DNA from: Phytophthora colocasiae
Lineage: Eukaryota; Oomycota; Peronosporomycetes; Peronosporales; Peronosporaceae
Reading direction: 5' to 3'
Assembly: GCA_018806915.1 (NCBI GenBank)
Contig: JAGKQI010000064.1
Span: forward strand, 1,426,001-1,490,000
Length of the DNA stretch: 64,000 nucleotides
In this document: positions 1 to 9,722 of the stretch, in pieces
How the letters are laid out: each line of letters begins with the position of its first letter
Position numbering within the stretch: the stretch's first letter is position 1
Made by a program: the position numbers and the translations under genes
The notes under the pieces: model-generated
Databases searched by the model: none
What the model was told of the DNA's origin: nothing
The model's input: only the letters and a program-made list of their open reading frames with translations

Positions 1-311
1 CGTGGCACAAAGCGAAAGTTGGCACGGATAATCTGAAAGACCAACTCAAACGTAAACTTCGTCACGCGAAGTGACTTCATGAACTCGTCATCCCGCAAGT
101 CGAATACAAGATGACGGTGAGCGTCTGACCGGGCAACGTTTGACCTTGAGCCCAGATACCGGTTCAACTTCACACCACTGTAGAGATCCTGAGCCTCATC
201 TAGCTCATCGTCACGCTCTGCGTCAAACTCATGAAGCTCATCGAGGAGCGCGAGGCAGAAGATCGAGCTCGAAAGCGATCTCAGCAGCTTTGCTCGCTCC
301 GACTCCGGCAT
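1..311 (-). CDS. Harbinger (HARBI1)-type transposase, N-terminal part, runs off the left edge
   Basis: The minus strand is open from upstream of 311 to the window edge. From the ATG at 311 it starts MPESERAKLLRSLSSS and ends at the edge with FTFELVFQIIRANFRF. The segment DDEFMKSLRVTKFTFELV has the layout of the helical N-terminal region of HARBI1/DDE_Tnp_4 proteins (acidic stretch, F-x-R-V-T-K-x-[ST]-F-x-x-[LF]-V). The catalytic DDE part would lie outside the window, so the family call is inference. The frame stays open upstream of 311 without another ATG, so an upstream exon is possible. A real Harbinger transposase or a domesticated relative are both possible. Confidence 0.5.
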   Translation of the reverse strand, partial: MPESERAKLLRSLSSSIFCLALLDELHEFDAERDDELDEAQDLYSGVKLNRYLGSRSNVARSDAHRHLVFDLRDDEFMKSLRVTKFTFELVFQIIRANFRFVP

Positions 312-591
312 GAGAGACAATTCACCACGGACGATGTAATTGTAAACGCCCGTCAGCCTTCGGGGCCAACCAACTCTGTCACACCTGCGCGCGGGCACGA
401 AGGCAATTTGGTGCGGGATTGAGGGGAAGATCGCAATAATACAGTCGAACAAACCGAAATGAAAGGGATTTTTGGTGTTTTCTTTCGGCGATTTTCTCGA
501 CAAAAAAAACTGCGAACTGAAACCCCCTAATAGGCCATCATTGACGTGGTCCTGGTAACGTCAGATTCGAAGATGTGATGTCAAGTTTATT

Positions 592-601
592 TCATTCTAC
601 A
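592..601 (+). promoter_or_regulatory. oomycete initiator-like element (TCATTCTACA)
   Basis: TCATTCTACA fits the oomycete initiator pattern YCATTYNNCA and lies about 65 nt upstream of the ATG at 667, the usual spacing. It supports transcription of the secreted-protein gene that follows. Assignment by pattern only. Confidence 0.4.
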
Positions 602-666
602 TCCACCTCCTCTCATGATCACTCACTGTCGAAAACACCAAGTAACAAGCACCAAGTTCGTATACG

Positions 667-1171
667 ATGAAGCTCTTGCATCAACTCGTCGCTGGATCGA
701 TCGGGTTAGCTATCTTCCTAGCAACTTCTTCTTCAGTCGCAGCCCAAGCTGTTGACGTCCCGCACTTGAGATCCAGACGTGACTGTCACCGCATCGGAGC
801 TGGCTGTTGATGATAGCGACGACAGCAGTGAGTTCTTGTCAGGATCGACCGAAAGTGACGATGGCAGCAGCATGTTCTTCGATGCAATCGATAGCGTTGA
901 TGATGAAGAAGACAGTAGCGAATCGGACGACAGTGAAAGTCGTCGACTGGCAGCAACAACCACGTCAAGAACAGCAACCCATGAGGTGACACGGTCGGAA
1001 TTTATCCCTAGGAACCTCACGTCGAAAGCCCCACCAAAGCCTAACAACTCAACTGATACTACACCGACAAGACCTGCGAACGTCACGGCATTGCGTACGT
1101 CTCCTAAGGCTACGAACGTCACGTCACCACTTAAACCTGCTCAACCAACGGTGCTTCCCAAAGCTCCCTAG
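667..1171 (+). pseudogene. secreted Ser/Asp/Thr-rich protein, frameshifted
   Basis: The ATG at 667 opens a clear secretion signal: MKLLH, a hydrophobic core GSIGLAIFLA, then SSSVAAQA as likely cleavage site. After about 33 residues the frame would end within a short tail. The +1 frame carries on from about 770 to the TAG at 1171 with a low-complexity protein rich in D, S and E (DDSDDSSEF, DDEEDSSESDDS), then a Thr/Pro/Asn-rich half with several NVT glycosylation sites. Skipping one base, plausibly the A at 769, would join the two into about 165 residues. An initiator element lies upstream. No RxLR-EER pair is visible in the joined order; SESRRLAA lies after the acidic run. Either a pseudogene or a single-base sequencing error. 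Confidence 0.5.
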
Positions 1172-1349
1172 ATGTCTCCTACCCGGTGATCCAGCTCACT
1201 TGACGGAATATCTGTGGTGGTGTTGCAAACTAGGAATTGATGTCTCGTTGATAAGTCAAAGTGAATAAAGACAATGGTACTGCTCATACGACCTTCTCTC
1301 GGTCGTTCTTGTTAATAAATTATTACGCAACACGCTACAATACGTATAC

Positions 1350-2024
1350 CTACAGCTCGATAATTTTGCCCGAGTACATTCCTACAGATACTCCATCAAG
1401 AACCTCTTCAATTGAGGAAAGATGCGCCTCAGCTCGCTCCGGAAGCGGCCCCATTCGACCCAAGCGGCGCTTCTCCCTCTTAAACGCCCAATGTGTGAAC
1501 AACACGTACTGGCCAGCCACCAGCACACCTCCTTGACGGTCCTGGGTGCGATACTTGCGGGGAACTTCCACTGGCGGTTTAACGTATTCGTCACTTTTAT
1601 CCGAAGAAATGGAGACGATCGACGCGGAGAAGTCGAAGATTTCAGCGTTGCGGGGGGAAATGGACACTGGATCTGATTCCTCTTCGGAGGTTTCCTCGTC
1701 GGAGCTATCAAGATCGTCGTAGCGAAGATTCGCAGACGACTCGGCAATGTATTTCTGCAGCTCATCCTGGTAGCTGACCTCCTCGTACGAGTTTTTATTC
1801 TCTTTCTTGCTATAGTGGTGGGTCAGACTCTCCAACGTTCTCTGGATGAAATTCTGCTTCCTCTTCTTTCGTTCCGCTACTGCTCCATCTTGACGATCGA
1901 AAACTTTTTCTAGCCATCCGTCCTCGCAGAACTTGGTGCAGTCCTTGGTGCCGATGTCGCTCTCCTTCATTGGAACGAGTACGTAAGGCTTCACCGTTCC
2001 GCTTGTTGCAGTAAGCGGCGGCAT
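1350..2024 (-). CDS. conserved hypothetical protein with C-terminal GGV-x-V-x-G-x-x-V-x-FT motif
   Basis: From the ATG at 2024 (MPPLTATSG) the protein is 224 residues. An open stretch upstream uses only non-ATG starts and looks unlike protein. The middle is charged: a basic segment RKKRKQNF followed by an acidic Ser/Asp/Glu patch (DDLDSSDEETSEEESD). The C-terminal 70 residues, from RTQDRQGGVLVAGQYVLFT to a basic helix KREKRRLGRMGPLPERAE, align with the C-terminus of the protein at 58648-59187 (RERHGGVTVSGKRVPFT, then KRRKKAVKPMPRINEDRA). Function unknown; no signal peptide or membrane segment. It converges with the secreted-protein gene at 667-1171. Confidence 0.6.
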   Translation of the reverse strand: MPPLTATSGTVKPYVLVPMKESDIGTKDCTKFCEDGWLEKVFDRQDGAVAERKKRKQNFIQRTLESLTHHYSKKENKNSYEEVSYQDELQKYIAESSANLRYDDLDSSDEETSEEESDPVSISPRNAEIFDFSASIVSISSDKSDEYVKPPVEVPRKYRTQDRQGGVLVAGQYVLFTHWAFKREKRRLGRMGPLPERAEAHLSSIEEVLDGVSVGMYSGKIIEL

Positions 2025-2882
2025 AATGTTGCTTTGGTGCTGCCTGAGCTGGAAGTCGCGAATTCGAGAGTGAAAACTGCCTGAGAGTGAGCGCACCAAA
2101 CACAAGGAGATGACGATTTTTTGCAAAGCCTGCTGGGGTGCCCTGGTCCGCCAACCCATGCCAGATTACGCCTTGATTCGCTGGACATGCAGCTTCGACC
2201 CGAAATCGCTCGCAAAGGTATTGAACTGCAGCAGGTGAAGCACCCGCCATCTGGACGACTTTCCCAGCCATTGATCGCGCTGCCCTAATTATTTTTTTTG
2301 CTTCTTTTTCATAGGGAACCACAAAACCAAGCGATGAAAACTTATGCTGTTGCCATCGCAGAGTCACTTGGCACAATTGATCCAGCACATGATACGTGTA
2401 TCATACATGTAGCCACTTTGAATGTCTTTCTACCAGTACTTGCGTCGCATGTGGTGCTGCTTGTAGGCACTCAAGTCAACTTCCAGCGCATCTCGCCCAT
2501 CGCCGTGCGCACCGAGATGCTCTTCAGTAAATAATTGAGTGCACCGAGATGCTCGTCAAAATATTAGAGAGCGCTTTGCCCGCTCTGTTCAGCAAAACTG
2601 AACATCCGACATAGCCAAGCGGGTCCTTGGCACTCCACGGATGGCTCGTGAGCCGACGCAACATGTGCCTTGAGCTCCAGGTGGCTTTTTCGCAGCTCGC
2701 GCCAGTCGAAACCAGGTCGCGTCCACATACAGGTCGATGGATCTGATGTCCATGCTCTTCTTAAAACGGTCTGATTCTCCTGGCCTAGCACAGGATAAAA
2801 ATGCTCTCAAAGGACCTTGTATACAGCGATATCACAATATACAGGTCCATATAATTCGCTGTCTAATCCGTGGTATGTCGAA
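2025..2882. other. intergenic, no supported gene
   Basis: Between the hypothetical protein on the minus strand and the ABC transporter on the plus strand only short overlapping frames occur (2298-2534 +, 2564-2810 -). None shows a domain, signal peptide or splice continuity. The stretch probably carries the promoter of the transporter and the 5' region of the minus-strand gene. Confidence 0.5.
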
Positions 2883-5800
2883 ATGGGCAGCTACGGCACC
2901 TTCGACGGCGGCTCCAGCGTCGACGGGAGCCCTCGCAGTCGAGTACGTCGACGATCACCTCTAGCGCAAGATTCAGGCGCGTCTAACCGCGCAGTTTCCA
3001 GCTCGAAATCGTCCTTCACCAAGTCGGTAGAACGCCAACCGTGTCTGGTGGACGAGGCGTCCGCATCGTGGCTATCGCGCCTCGGATTTCTCTTCGTAGA
3101 GCCTCTCGTTGCTCTCGGAGGCGCGCGACGTCTAAATCTACAGGATCTATGGACACTTGAGCCGGAAAATACGGCGGAACAGGCTGAGAAGCGCTTCCGT
3201 GCCGCTTACAGCGCATCCGGCCGCTTGGTGACCGCCATCTGGCGCACGGAGCGGCGCGCTATCCTGTGCAGCGGCGGTCTGGGTCTGTGCTCGGCCTTAT
3301 GTGCCTGTTGTGTGCCTGTTTTGCTCTTCAAGCTGTTGACGGCTGCCATGGATCCGATGGAGAAACACAAATCCGTGCTGGAGCTGCTGCTGCTACTCGT
3401 GTGCATCCACGCGGCCGTCGTGTTGGCCGTGCTGTTCGACCGCCACGCACGATTCAAGATGTTCAAGGCTCAGCTACGTGTGGTGGCCTCCATTCGCCTC
3501 TTAGTATTCGCCAAGTCGGTGGAGCGACCTGTTAAGGGCCGTCACGGCACCAGCACCAGCATCGCCACTATCGCCACGCTGTACTCGTCCAACCTGGTGC
3601 AGGTGAGATGGTTGCTTATCCGATTCCACGACTTGTGGACGTCCAGTCTGCAGCTTTCGGTGCTGCTCTACATCCTCCATGAGACGCTGCAAACAAGTGC
3701 GATGGTCATTCTATCTGCTCTGGCGGTCATCATCGGTGGTTTATCAGTGCTGACGGCTTTCTCGGCCAGGATGTTGCAGTGGTACACGAAGAAGCGAGCC
3801 AAGACACTGGCTGTAGTGAATGAGTGTTTTAAAGGTATCCAGTCCATCAAGTTGTATGCGTGGGAAGACAAGATCTTGTCCAAGATCATGTCTGCCAGGA
3901 GGAAAGAGGAGAAACGGAAGTGGTGGGAAGCTGCCTTCCGCATCCTCCGTTTCTGCTGTGTCTGGGAAGCACCGGCTTTTGCTGCTGTGACGATTTTCAC
4001 CTCGCTGGCCGCGCGTGCAGGCTTCTTCTCGCCTGCGACCGTCTTCACGGCGCTGATTCTGATCGACCACGTCCAAGTGGAGTTGCACGGGCTCATCATG
4101 GGGATTCGAGTGTTCATCGACGGTCGAGTCGGGCTACGCAAGATCGACCATTACCTTCAGTACTGCGATCGGTTCACGAATAAAAGTGCCGACAGGAATG
4201 AAGTGGATGCCGAGCCGAAGAAATATCCTCAAGGTGTCGTCGCTGCTATGAATGATGTAGATCTCGAGGTGGGGCAGCATTTCCAGACGACGGTTTTGGC
4301 TAACATCAACTTGCGCGTGAATGAAGGGGAACTGGTTGTGATCCACGGTAAGGCTGGGGTGGGCAAGACGACACTTTTGACTGGTTTCCTGGGCGATGTG
4401 GCGTGTGTGAAAGGCAGTGTGTATTTATCACCGAAGCTCAAAATCGCGTACTGCTCAGAGGAACCGTGGCTGCAGACACTCAGTATCAGAGATAACATCC
4501 TGTTTGGTTACCCGTACGACGAAGCTAAATACTTTCGCGTTTTAGACGCGTGTTGCTTACTGGAAGACCTGGAAAGCCTCCCGAATGGCGATGATACAAT
4601 GATCGGGCCGAAAGGAATTAACCTTTCCGGTGGACAGAAGTGCCGTATCGCTCTCGCTCGGACGCTGTATTCGGATGCCGACGTGTATCTACTTGACCGT
4701 CCGTTGGCCAGTGCGGATGCTATTGTGCAGAGTGATGTGTTCCGGAAATGCTTTCTGGAGCTGCTTCGGTACAAAACGGTGATTGTTGCCACGCATAACC
4801 CAGAGGTTGTTGAGTCTGGCTTTGTGGATCGCTTGTGGCACGTTAATGAAACGATCGTATCGGAGACAGTTCGAGGCAGGCCTCCTTCAAGTGCAAGCCG
4901 TCGTGTTCGTCGACTCGCTGATATTCCACCCTGGCGGCTTCAAAACGACGGCAATCTGGATGAAAGTGACATGTTTACCATGAGTGACCAACAGGTTCAA
5001 GAAGCGAAAAAGCGAATTTCTCGTAATCGATCAGCGACGAAATTGTCTGCAATTCCCAAGTGCGACTTGACTCGAAGTACAATGGATGGAGTCGCAAAAG
5101 GGATCTGGTGGCCAAGTCACGGGCGGAACTCGTCCCTTATCGCGTGTGTTCTCTTCGTATTCTACGGTCTCGTGGAGGTGGCCAAGAATTTGTGGTTGGT
5201 GCATTGGAGCAATATGACTTGGACGTATCTTGATATGTGGAAGGCAACAGTAGTGTACGGTCTGCTTAGTATCGGATCCTTCGTGATCTTACTGGCCAGC
5301 TGTGCAGTGGTGTTTTACGTGCTCTCCCGACGCGCCAAGAGCATGTTCAGTGACGTGACGCAATCTCTTTTGCGTGCTCCTATGTCGGTCTTGTATCAGA
5401 CTGCGATTGGTGAGATCCTGGCGCGTTACTCGACGGACATGCAGGTTATTGACGGATTGATGTCGTTCCCTTTGGTATTCATGTTCCGAAGTACTGTGTC
5501 GATCGCGGCTGCATTAGGGACAATGTGCTATCTACTGGGCGTCACAGGCTTTATGTTTGCAGCGTTAACCGTCTATCTGTGTCGAGGAATGGTGGACAAG
5601 CGACTATTTGCCCAGGTTTATTCGTTGAGGGCCGAGCTGGATGCTTTAGACCTGGATTTTGTGTCGGAAACGCTGGATGGAGCTGCCGTCATCCGCTCAT
5701 TCGGAGATGAACAGATCCAGCGTGTGTGCACTCACCACGGCAAGATGGTTGACGATCGATCGAGGATCTCGACGGTAGTGGAAGTATTTACGCACTGGCT

Positions 5801-6887
5801 GTATATTCGCTGCAGTCTACTAGTGGCTGTGTTTTTGTTCTGTTTAGCGCTTCTACTGGCGCACGGAGGGCTCCAAGCGAGTACGCTGGGCCTCTTGCTG
5901 CACTGCATCTATAGTATCCAGCGCGACTTCGTCTCATTTTCGGTGGGGATACTCAACAGCTCCGTTAACCTGTTCAGCATTGCCAACCTGGAAAAGTTCC
6001 AGCACATTCTACCGGAAGAAAACACGAAGAGCAAGGGGATTCAACAGCGCTTAGGAGCTCCGCTTCAATGGCCTACAGTGGGTGCTGTAGTGTTCGACCA
6101 CGTCTTTTTCCAGTACGACAGTCAAGATGAACAGGACTTGACGACCTGTGCACTGAAAGACGTGTCCTTCTCGATTGCTGGGGGTGAAAAGATTGGCGTT
6201 GTAGGAAGAACTGGATCTGGCAAGAGTTCTCTAGCGATGGCGATGCTGCAGATGCACACTCTGCCCAGCGGTCGGATTTTTATCGACGGACTAGACATTA
6301 GCCGTCTTCACTTGCGCGGCATCCGTAGCCGGATCTGTATCATCCCTCAAATGCCGTTGTTCTATCGGTGTTCCATCCGCCGCTATCTTGACCCGTTTAA
6401 AGAGTTTGACGACAGTGAATTGTGGCAAGTTCTTGTCAAGACCGGCCTTTGTGATACACCAGGCCCAGTGGCTGAAGTTGAAGAGACGAACGAGGAACAG
6501 TTTTATACTGGAGATACTGTACGAATGGTGGTGACGAACCTGGATATGAAACTGGCGGAGAATGGAGAGAACTGGAGCATGGGCGAGCGCCAGATGCTCG
6601 TACTTGCGCGGTCGCTTCTGAAGCCTGCGCGGGTGCTTATCCTAGACGAAGCCTTCTCCTCTGTAGACCAGGAGTGCGACAAGCAGTTGTTGGCGGTTGT
6701 CGAGAAGGAGTTCGCGTGTTCGACTATTTTCCTCATCACGCATCGGCTGGACCAGGTTCTGGGCTTTGACCGGATCATTGTGATGCAAGATGGGGCTGTC
6801 GCGGAGTGTGGAGCAGCTGAAGAGTTGGTGTCAGACCCTGCGAGTGCCTTTTACGAGTTCTTGGAGACGACGTTGCTGACGTTTTAG
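2883..6887 (+). CDS. ABC transporter, ABCC/multidrug-resistance-associated type
   Basis: The frame is open from 2817; the ATG at 2883 (MGSYGTFDGG) is preferred because it starts the polar N-terminus usual for this family, giving 1,334 residues. It has the (TMD-NBD)2 layout without the extra N-terminal TMD0 of long MRPs: membrane block 1, NBD1 with Walker A GKAGVGKTT (about residue 489 from this start), LSGGQ and Walker B VYLLDRP; then membrane block 2, NBD2 with Walker A GRTGSGKSS (about 1108), signature WSMGERQ and Walker B VLILDEA. These proteins export organic anions, conjugates and drugs across plasma or vacuolar membranes. NBD1 has Arg where ABCC NBD1s normally carry a second Asp after LLD, so only NBD2 looks hydrolysis-competent. 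Substrate cannot be read from sequence. Confidence 0.92.
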   Translation: MGSYGTFDGGSSVDGSPRSRVRRRSPLAQDSGASNRAVSSSKSSFTKSVERQPCLVDEASASWLSRLGFLFVEPLVALGGARRLNLQDLWTLEPENTAEQAEKRFRAAYSASGRLVTAIWRTERRAILCSGGLGLCSALCACCVPVLLFKLLTAAMDPMEKHKSVLELLLLLVCIHAAVVLAVLFDRHARFKMFKAQLRVVASIRLLVFAKSVERPVKGRHGTSTSIATIATLYSSNLVQVRWLLIRFHDLWTSSLQLSVLLYILHETLQTSAMVILSALAVIIGGLSVLTAFSARMLQWYTKKRAKTLAVVNECFKGIQSIKLYAWEDKILSKIMSARRKEEKRKWWEAAFRILRFCCVWEAPAFAAVTIFTSLAARAGFFSPATVFTALILIDHVQVELHGLIMGIRVFIDGRVGLRKIDHYLQYCDRFTNKSADRNEVDAEPKKYPQGVVAAMNDVDLEVGQHFQTTVLANINLRVNEGELVVIHGKAGVGKTTLLTGFLGDVACVKGSVYLSPKLKIAYCSEEPWLQTLSIRDNILFGYPYDEAKYFRVLDACCLLEDLESLPNGDDTMIGPKGINLSGGQKCRIALARTLYSDADVYLLDRPLASADAIVQSDVFRKCFLELLRYKTVIVATHNPEVVESGFVDRLWHVNETIVSETVRGRPPSSASRRVRRLADIPPWRLQNDGNLDESDMFTMSDQQVQEAKKRISRNRSATKLSAIPKCDLTRSTMDGVAKGIWWPSHGRNSSLIACVLFVFYGLVEVAKNLWLVHWSNMTWTYLDMWKATVVYGLLSIGSFVILLASCAVVFYVLSRRAKSMFSDVTQSLLRAPMSVLYQTAIGEILARYSTDMQVIDGLMSFPLVFMFRSTVSIAAALGTMCYLLGVTGFMFAALTVYLCRGMVDKRLFAQVYSLRAELDALDLDFVSETLDGAAVIRSFGDEQIQRVCTHHGKMVDDRSRISTVVEVFTHWLYIRCSLLVAVFLFCLALLLAHGGLQASTLGLLLHCIYSIQRDFVSFSVGILNSSVNLFSIANLEKFQHILPEENTKSKGIQQRLGAPLQWPTVGAVVFDHVFFQYDSQDEQDLTTCALKDVSFSIAGGEKIGVVGRTGSGKSSLAMAMLQMHTLPSGRIFIDGLDISRLHLRGIRSRICIIPQMPLFYRCSIRRYLDPFKEFDDSELWQVLVKTGLCDTPGPVAEVEETNEEQFYTGDTVRMVVTNLDMKLAENGENWSMGERQMLVLARSLLKPARVLILDEAFSSVDQECDKQLLAVVEKEFACSTIFLITHRLDQVLGFDRIIVMQDGAVAECGAAEELVSDPASAFYEFLETTLLTF

Positions 6888-6910
6888 AGTTTTTGATTTA
6901 TTATTCTGGA

Positions 6911-9082
6911 CTACAATTCTGTACGTTCTGCCTTGACATAGTTGTAGCTTCGAAGCGAAGGCTCCAGTTTCTTGATCACGTTCAGATGCGAGTCGTTCGG
7001 GTGGCGAGTCTCCATTCGGAATCTCTTGTGCAGCCATTCCATAAGGTACGTGAGGACTTCCTCCTTCTCGGGCTCTTCGTAGACCATGTGGTACAATCCG
7101 TCGAAGACCTTGAACGACTTGTCCAAGTTCTTTATCCGATGGAAGAAGGCGAACGTGGCATGTTGGTCGGAAACGCGGTCCTTCGACCCGGCAAGGAATA
7201 ACATCGGCACCGCACAGAACGGACTATCAGAGTCCGATACACGCGCGTCCTGTTGTAGGCGCATCATGGCGTGAAGCGACTGGTGTCCACTTCGAGGAGT
7301 GATCATATCACTGCTGGTTAGAGGATCCTCCTGGTATCTCTTGAGGAATTCCGGGTCTCGACTGCGTAGTGTGTGCTGAATGGCGGGAATCATTTTTGCA
7401 GTCGGAAACGTGGCGACTAGAGCCTTGGCGAACTTCCATTGAGCCCACAGCACCGGCGTCCACGTGACCCCAATGCTTGGAGAAGCCCACACAGCCGCGT
7501 GGAACTTGTGCTCGCCCGATAGAATTGTGTGCAAGCCGATGAGCGCTCCGAACGAATTGCCCGTGATGATCAACGGCAGCTCAGGAGGTGTATCGCGCTT
7601 TTTTTCCCTGCCGTGCGGATGGCGCGGGTGGTGGTGTTTCCTCCAGTATCGAAGCGCGACCTTGTAGATGTTAGCTCTCGCGAACGTGATGAAGTCGTTT
7701 GTGTCATCTACGAAGTCGTCGAAGTTGCTGATGTGCGCGCGCGTGTTGTACTTGTCGTAGTCGCTCGCGCCGTGGTTGATCAGGTCGTACGTGATGACGC
7801 CGAAGCCTTCTTGGCAGTATCGCTCGTACAGTTCAGTGTTACGTCTGCAGTGGTCTCCCATGCCGTGCAAATGCAGGATAATGCCACGCATTGCCAGCTT
7901 CTCCGACGGGAATAGTGAGAAGTACAAGAGCGACTGGCCTCGTCGGTTCAGGAACTTGCCTTCGTAGTGGCGCGGGCGTGAAGCAGATTTCATCTTCCTC
8001 TTGGATGTCGAGTCTGAAGACGCGCGCGGTCGGAGGTCTTCGTCACTCAACAGACTCGCATCTTTCTGTCCCTGGCTGCTGTCGGACGAAGCGCGTAGAC
8101 GATCATCTGAAATGTCCTCCTCGGACGGGAATCGGCGGCGACCACGGCTCTGCTTGGCTGGTTTCGACGCTGTTGTCAAGTTTGTAGACGACTTCGCTCG
8201 CGACATCTTGCCGGATTTCGATTGAGAACGCGGCTGCGGATTCGATTGTCTTCGGACTGCGCGCTCAGCATCATCATCCGATGAACCCGACGAAGGGCTT
8301 GATGCGGGTCTGGTGCCAATGGCCCGAGGCTTCCACCCCTCCTCTTTGGTCTGCGGCGTAGGACCGGATGACGTCAAGTCTTCGAAACACGGGATCTTGC
8401 GTGACCGGAGCGACTTGGCAGTTTTGGCGGGTTTCTGCTGCGGCGTCTCCTTCTCTGCTTTCTTGGCCGCTTCATCCAGCAGCGAATCATCAAAACACGA
8501 CACTGGTCGGGTACGTACGGACTGAGCCTTCGTCTTCTTTGGGGGCGACTGTGACGGTGGTTTAACAGAAGTCGTGGTCGAGTTGGATTCATCAAAGTCA
8601 GGAGTTGAACGCGTCCGCACTGACCGCGCCTGGTTGGTCATAGCCGACCTCAAGGCTTTGATTCCACCCATCATCGGCATATTGGCAAAACTGGGAGAAG
8701 CTCGAGCTGATTGAGCTCGTAGAGGCCTGGTAGGAGCTTCGGTTGTGCTAGTAGCTTCCACTTCTTCGAACTTGGCGACTGAACGCGTCCGCGCCGACCG
8801 GGATTTGTTTACCCTGGTGGAAGTCTGAGGCGGCCGCGTCACGCGTTGCTGGTTCGGACTCGAGTCGGAACCGGATGATGAAGTGGTGGGGGACGTCGAA
8901 CAGGAGTCCGTGGACGGGTTAATTGCCACCGGAATCGCGAGCGGCACATCATCGAGGTTAGTCACGTTGGCCACGGTCTCGACGCTCGAACGCTCCTCCT
9001 GAATGGCAGACATGGCGAGCGCATTGCGACTCTGAACGCGCCGAATAGGGAGACCAATCGGGCCTCTGTTGCTGTTCGTCAT
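6911..9082 (-). CDS. alpha/beta hydrolase (monoacylglycerol-lipase-like), copy 1, long disordered N-terminus
   Basis: ATG at 9082 (MTNSNRGPIG); the track upstream is only TTG-started. About 723 residues. The last 340 form a serine-aminopeptidase/lysophospholipase-type alpha/beta hydrolase: oxyanion turn HLHGMGDHC, nucleophile elbow GNSFGAL, acid GSKDRVSD and catalytic His in GLYHMVYEEP. Such enzymes cleave ester bonds of monoacylglycerols or lysolipids; the substrate here is unknown. An unusual insert RYWRKHHHPRHPHGR lies just before the nucleophile strand. The N-terminal 380 residues are disordered, Ser/Arg-rich, with four spaced copies of a motif like S-x-R-[TS]-R-x(4)-F-[DE]-[DE]. The gene is convergent with the ABC transporter (23 bp apart). 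It is the least damaged and longest of four paralogues in the window. Confidence 0.85.
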   Translation of the reverse strand: MTNSNRGPIGLPIRRVQSRNALAMSAIQEERSSVETVANVTNLDDVPLAIPVAINPSTDSCSTSPTTSSSGSDSSPNQQRVTRPPQTSTRVNKSRSARTRSVAKFEEVEATSTTEAPTRPLRAQSARASPSFANMPMMGGIKALRSAMTNQARSVRTRSTPDFDESNSTTTSVKPPSQSPPKKTKAQSVRTRPVSCFDDSLLDEAAKKAEKETPQQKPAKTAKSLRSRKIPCFEDLTSSGPTPQTKEEGWKPRAIGTRPASSPSSGSSDDDAERAVRRQSNPQPRSQSKSGKMSRAKSSTNLTTASKPAKQSRGRRRFPSEEDISDDRLRASSDSSQGQKDASLLSDEDLRPRASSDSTSKRKMKSASRPRHYEGKFLNRRGQSLLYFSLFPSEKLAMRGIILHLHGMGDHCRRNTELYERYCQEGFGVITYDLINHGASDYDKYNTRAHISNFDDFVDDTNDFITFARANIYKVALRYWRKHHHPRHPHGREKKRDTPPELPLIITGNSFGALIGLHTILSGEHKFHAAVWASPSIGVTWTPVLWAQWKFAKALVATFPTAKMIPAIQHTLRSRDPEFLKRYQEDPLTSSDMITPRSGHQSLHAMMRLQQDARVSDSDSPFCAVPMLFLAGSKDRVSDQHATFAFFHRIKNLDKSFKVFDGLYHMVYEEPEKEEVLTYLMEWLHKRFRMETRHPNDSHLNVIKKLEPSLRSYNYVKAERTEL

Positions 9083-9722
9083 CTTTTTCTGGAATGGCAA
9101 GAAGAGGATTAATTCACCGAGAGATGAACGACTTCTTGGCTGGCTTGCGTTCCGACTTGAAGAAAGCCAGAGACTGGCGTCGAAATGGGGATAACCGACC
9201 GAGATGGTGTGTGTCTGCTCGAGGCAACGCTCGGGGGATTGGGCGTACTGTCATAGGGCAGCTACCGGTATTTTAGCGACGCAATCGAGGAGCGCGAGCG
9301 CTCGAGTGTTCGTCGAGGACTTTCCACCCAGAGGTTTTCGTAGAAGTCCGCACCTCGGCCTGAAAGTTTTGGCTTGTGCAAAATATTTCGGTAAGCAAGT
9401 GTAGGTTAGGTAGCTCGTTGGAAAACCTACGACGTTGAAGTGATTTAGCAGGAGACGAAACTGAGCTCGTCGTTGCATTGCACAACTGTAAGTCTTCGAG
9501 TTCTTTGAAGAGCTTCTTCCCACCGGCACCACAACGCTGAAGATTCGGAGTGCGGGCATCACCAGCAGCATTTGAGGCAAGTTTGCCTGTGCTTTTAATT
9601 TCGTCAGACGACGCTATCGAATAGATATCGACAATGTTGGCGCAGCTATCCAGGTACATGTGCATCAAGAATATTCTCAAGACACACTCACAAACACGTT
9701 TCCATTCAATAACGATAATATC
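9083..9722. other. intergenic, no supported gene
   Basis: Spacer between hydrolase copy 1 and the 3' end of copy 2. It should contain the promoter of copy 1. The frames seen (9251-9580 -, 9273-9680 -) are short, overlap each other, and show no motif. Confidence 0.5.

Noticed and set aside
7..430. 63-codon plus-strand frame at 231-422
   Set aside because: Antisense to the minus-strand Harbinger-type frame, which has better protein character.
733..1122. 129-codon minus-strand frame over the secreted-protein gene
   Set aside because: Antisense shadow of a Ser/Asp-rich coding repeat; no independent evidence.
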